NCBI GenBank assembly: GCA_002353525.1
Contig: DEJV01000040.1
Coordinates: forward strand, 1 to 45,606
Source of the DNA: Prevotella sp. UBA2739
Lineage (GTDB): Bacteria; Bacteroidota; Bacteroidia; Bacteroidales; Bacteroidaceae
Length of the DNA stretch: 45,606 nt
Reading direction: 5' to 3'
Below are positions 44,822 to 45,606 of the stretch, one piece after another. The notes below the pieces were generated by a model. It made no database searches, was not told where the DNA came from, and saw only the letters and a program-made list of their open reading frames with translations. The first letter of the stretch is position 1, and each line of letters begins with the position of its first letter. The position numbers and the translations under genes were made by a program.

Positions 44822-45169
44822 ATGGCAGTAATAAGAGAAAAGAAAATCAATTTTAAGAGTGATGAGATTAAATTAAGTTGCTCTTTTAGTGTGGTAGATG
44901 TTAAGGCACTCCTTCAAATGTATGCCTCTGATGAAGAGTTTGCAAGGAACTACCAAGAGGATGAGAAGAGTGTAAGATATTGGTTTGAGCATGATGGCAG
45001 GGCTTTTCTTAGTTGGCCTCAAAAGTGGAGAGAGCAGCTAAGTGGATGGGCTTTTAATGTTGCAGTAAGAAATAAGTTGCTTGTGCCAAGTGCAACAAAT
45101 GAAAACAAGTATTATCTTGCAGATTGCTTGTTTGTCAAGAGGGGTAGACCAAAGAACAAAGCAGAATAA
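44822..45169 (+). CDS. Element protein, unknown (115 residues)
   Basis: MAVIREKKINFKSDEIKLSC..., a small soluble protein with an aromatic stretch (YWFEHDGRAFLSWPQKWREQ) and a basic end (VKRGRPKNKAE) resembling an AT-hook-like GRP motif. DNA binding is plausible, not shown. It follows the second operator-like block, so it is probably controlled together with rep. Confidence 0.65.
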   Translation: MAVIREKKINFKSDEIKLSCSFSVVDVKALLQMYASDEEFARNYQEDEKSVRYWFEHDGRAFLSWPQKWREQLSGWAFNVAVRNKLLVPSATNENKYYLADCLFVKRGRPKNKAE

Positions 45170-45257
45170 AGGGGTAAAAGCAGGGGTAAAGGGTAGGTTA
45201 TCACAGAGGTTGAGGCTAAAATAAACAGGAAAAAGCCAAAATCTGAAAGAAAATGCC

Positions 45258-45340
45258 TACCTTTGCACCCGATAAGTACACAACTTATCTTTTGGTTTGG
45301 GGTGTGAGTGTTGAGAAACACTTGCACCTCTTTTCTTTTC
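45258..45340 (+). ncRNA. Candidate small RNA of the element
   Basis: A TACCTTTG -7 box (45258-45265) is followed by a GATAAGT/ACTTATC stem-loop (45271-45289) and then a 12-bp terminator stem (45301-45328, two wobble pairs, GAGA loop) with TCTTTTCTTTT. A transcript of about 70 nt with two stems and a U-rich end is predicted. No ORF of note inside. Rolling-circle elements often use such RNAs in copy control; alternatively the stems could belong to a replication origin. Confidence 0.5.
45301..45340 (+). terminator. Terminator at the right end of the element
   Basis: GGTGTGAGTGTT, GAGA, AACACTTGCACC, then TCTTTTCTTTT. It ends the plus-strand transcripts before the arm-type repeats. Confidence 0.85.
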
Positions 45341-45391
45341 CTTGATGCTTGTTAGAGTGATGCCACAGATGAGGCTAAAACGGGCAAATAA

Positions 45392-45430
45392 TTGGCAACC
45401 CTGTTAAGATTGGCAACCCTTTGGCAACCC
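45392..45430 (+). promoter_or_regulatory. Three integrase arm-type repeats (TTGGCAACCC), right end
   Basis: Copies at 45392-45401, 45410-45419 and 45421-45430, the same orientation as the two at the left end, about 92 bp inside attR. Confidence 0.7.
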
Positions 45431-45521
45431 AGAGAGGCAACAGGTAAAATGGAAAGATGCTATAACTTATTGTGTTACAGCATCTTACTTTACTTTGAGA
45501 ATCTTGCAAAAGTACTCTAAA

Positions 45522-45536
45522 AAGTACCCAGAGCCG
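45522..45536. repeat. Right attachment site (attR)
   Basis: The second copy of AAGTACCCAGAGCCG, of which positions 45525-45536 form the 3' end of tRNA-Leu. Confidence 0.88.
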
Positions 45537-45606
45537 GGGTCGAACCGGCACGGGTTGCCCCACTGGTGTTTGAGACCAGCGCGTCTACCGATTCCGCCAT
45601 CTGGGC
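45525..45606 (-). tRNA. tRNA-Leu (anticodon CAA)
   Basis: The minus strand begins GCCCAGATGGCGGAATCGG at the window edge. The anticodon stem CTGGT/ACCAG encloses loop CTCAAAC, giving CAA, which reads UUG. A long variable arm (class II) and the T-loop GTTCGACC are present. The acceptor pairs GCCCAGA with TCTGGGT (first pair G-U), discriminator A, CCA not encoded. The 3' 12 bases belong to the integration repeat. Confidence 0.94.

Larger units (their letters stand above)
40069..45536. mobile_element. Integrated rolling-circle element in tRNA-Leu(CAA)
   Basis: 5,453 bp from repeat to repeat, visibly more AT-rich than the chromosome. All seven genes are on the plus strand: integrase, small protein, 279-residue protein, excisionase-like HTH, 177-residue protein, gene II/X-type Rep and a 115-residue protein. 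The 15-bp repeats include 12 bases of the tRNA 3' end, so integration rebuilds an intact tRNA. No capsid, Zot-like ATPase, mobilisation accessory or cargo resistance gene is seen. It may be a satellite that borrows packaging, or an integrative plasmid. Confidence 0.85.

Overview
The window comes from a Bacteroidota chromosome, most likely Prevotella or a close relative. The evidence is the gene order (DUF6089-uppS-bamA-ompH-murI; DUF4271-hemD-rnpA-yidD), the families present (DUF4271, DUF2975, DUF6242-like lipoprotein, DUF4153) and many promoters of the Bacteroidota type (TTTG, 19-21 nt, TAnnTTTG). Nearly all chromosomal genes lie on the minus strand. The genus is inferred from general resemblance, not from a search.

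Layout. 1-5763: sugar catabolism, with a fructan operon (secreted GH32, MFS permease, fructokinase cut by the window edge) and a kduI-kduD pair. 5877-8990: tRNA-Gln, a degraded gene start, repeat array A, and an ECF sigma operon with an anti-sigma-like membrane protein and two exported proteins. 9337-14571: tyrS, yidD, rnpA, hemD, DUF4271 and metK. 14678-24909: an M16 protease, a DUF2975/HTH pair, xerD and aroQ (divergent), an O-methyltransferase, an exported MG2/plug-like protein, repeat array C and a DUF4153 membrane protein. 24963-34986: envelope biogenesis, with DUF6089, uppS, bamA, three ompH/skp genes, murI, rbfA and a LolC/E-type permease, preceded by a DUF6242-like lipoprotein. 35100-37762: a 31-residue membrane peptide gene with its own terminator, repeat array B, and a divergent pair of a VWA protein and a sigma-like protein fused to an A1S_2505-like domain. 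37812-39752: a bile-acid symporter gene running in frame into a lipoprotein. 40069-45536: a 5.45 kb integrated element in the 3' end of tRNA-Leu(CAA), which closes the window.

Mobile element. It is bounded by a 15-bp direct repeat covering the tRNA 3' end. It carries a tyrosine recombinase, an excisionase-like HTH protein, a filamentous-phage/plasmid-type (gene II/X, CRI) replication protein, four proteins I cannot assign, two copies of a palindromic operator-like block, five copies of TTGGCAACCC near the two ends that look like integrase arm sites, and a candidate small RNA. No capsid, Zot or conjugation genes are visible, so it looks like a rolling-circle satellite or integrated plasmid. 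The original tRNA terminator survives intact just outside the far end, which supports the boundaries.

Most unusual. Three intergenic arrays (6517-6646, 22799-23090, 35571-35677) consist of 15-bp palindromes repeated every 22-23 bp with 7-8 nt spacers. Arrays A and B are related copies that share spacers in a different order, and paired changes inside the palindromes suggest the dyad symmetry is kept. About a dozen other intergenic spaces hold different simple tandem repeats with 7-10 bp periods, often starting at or inside a stop codon; I saw none in the mobile element.
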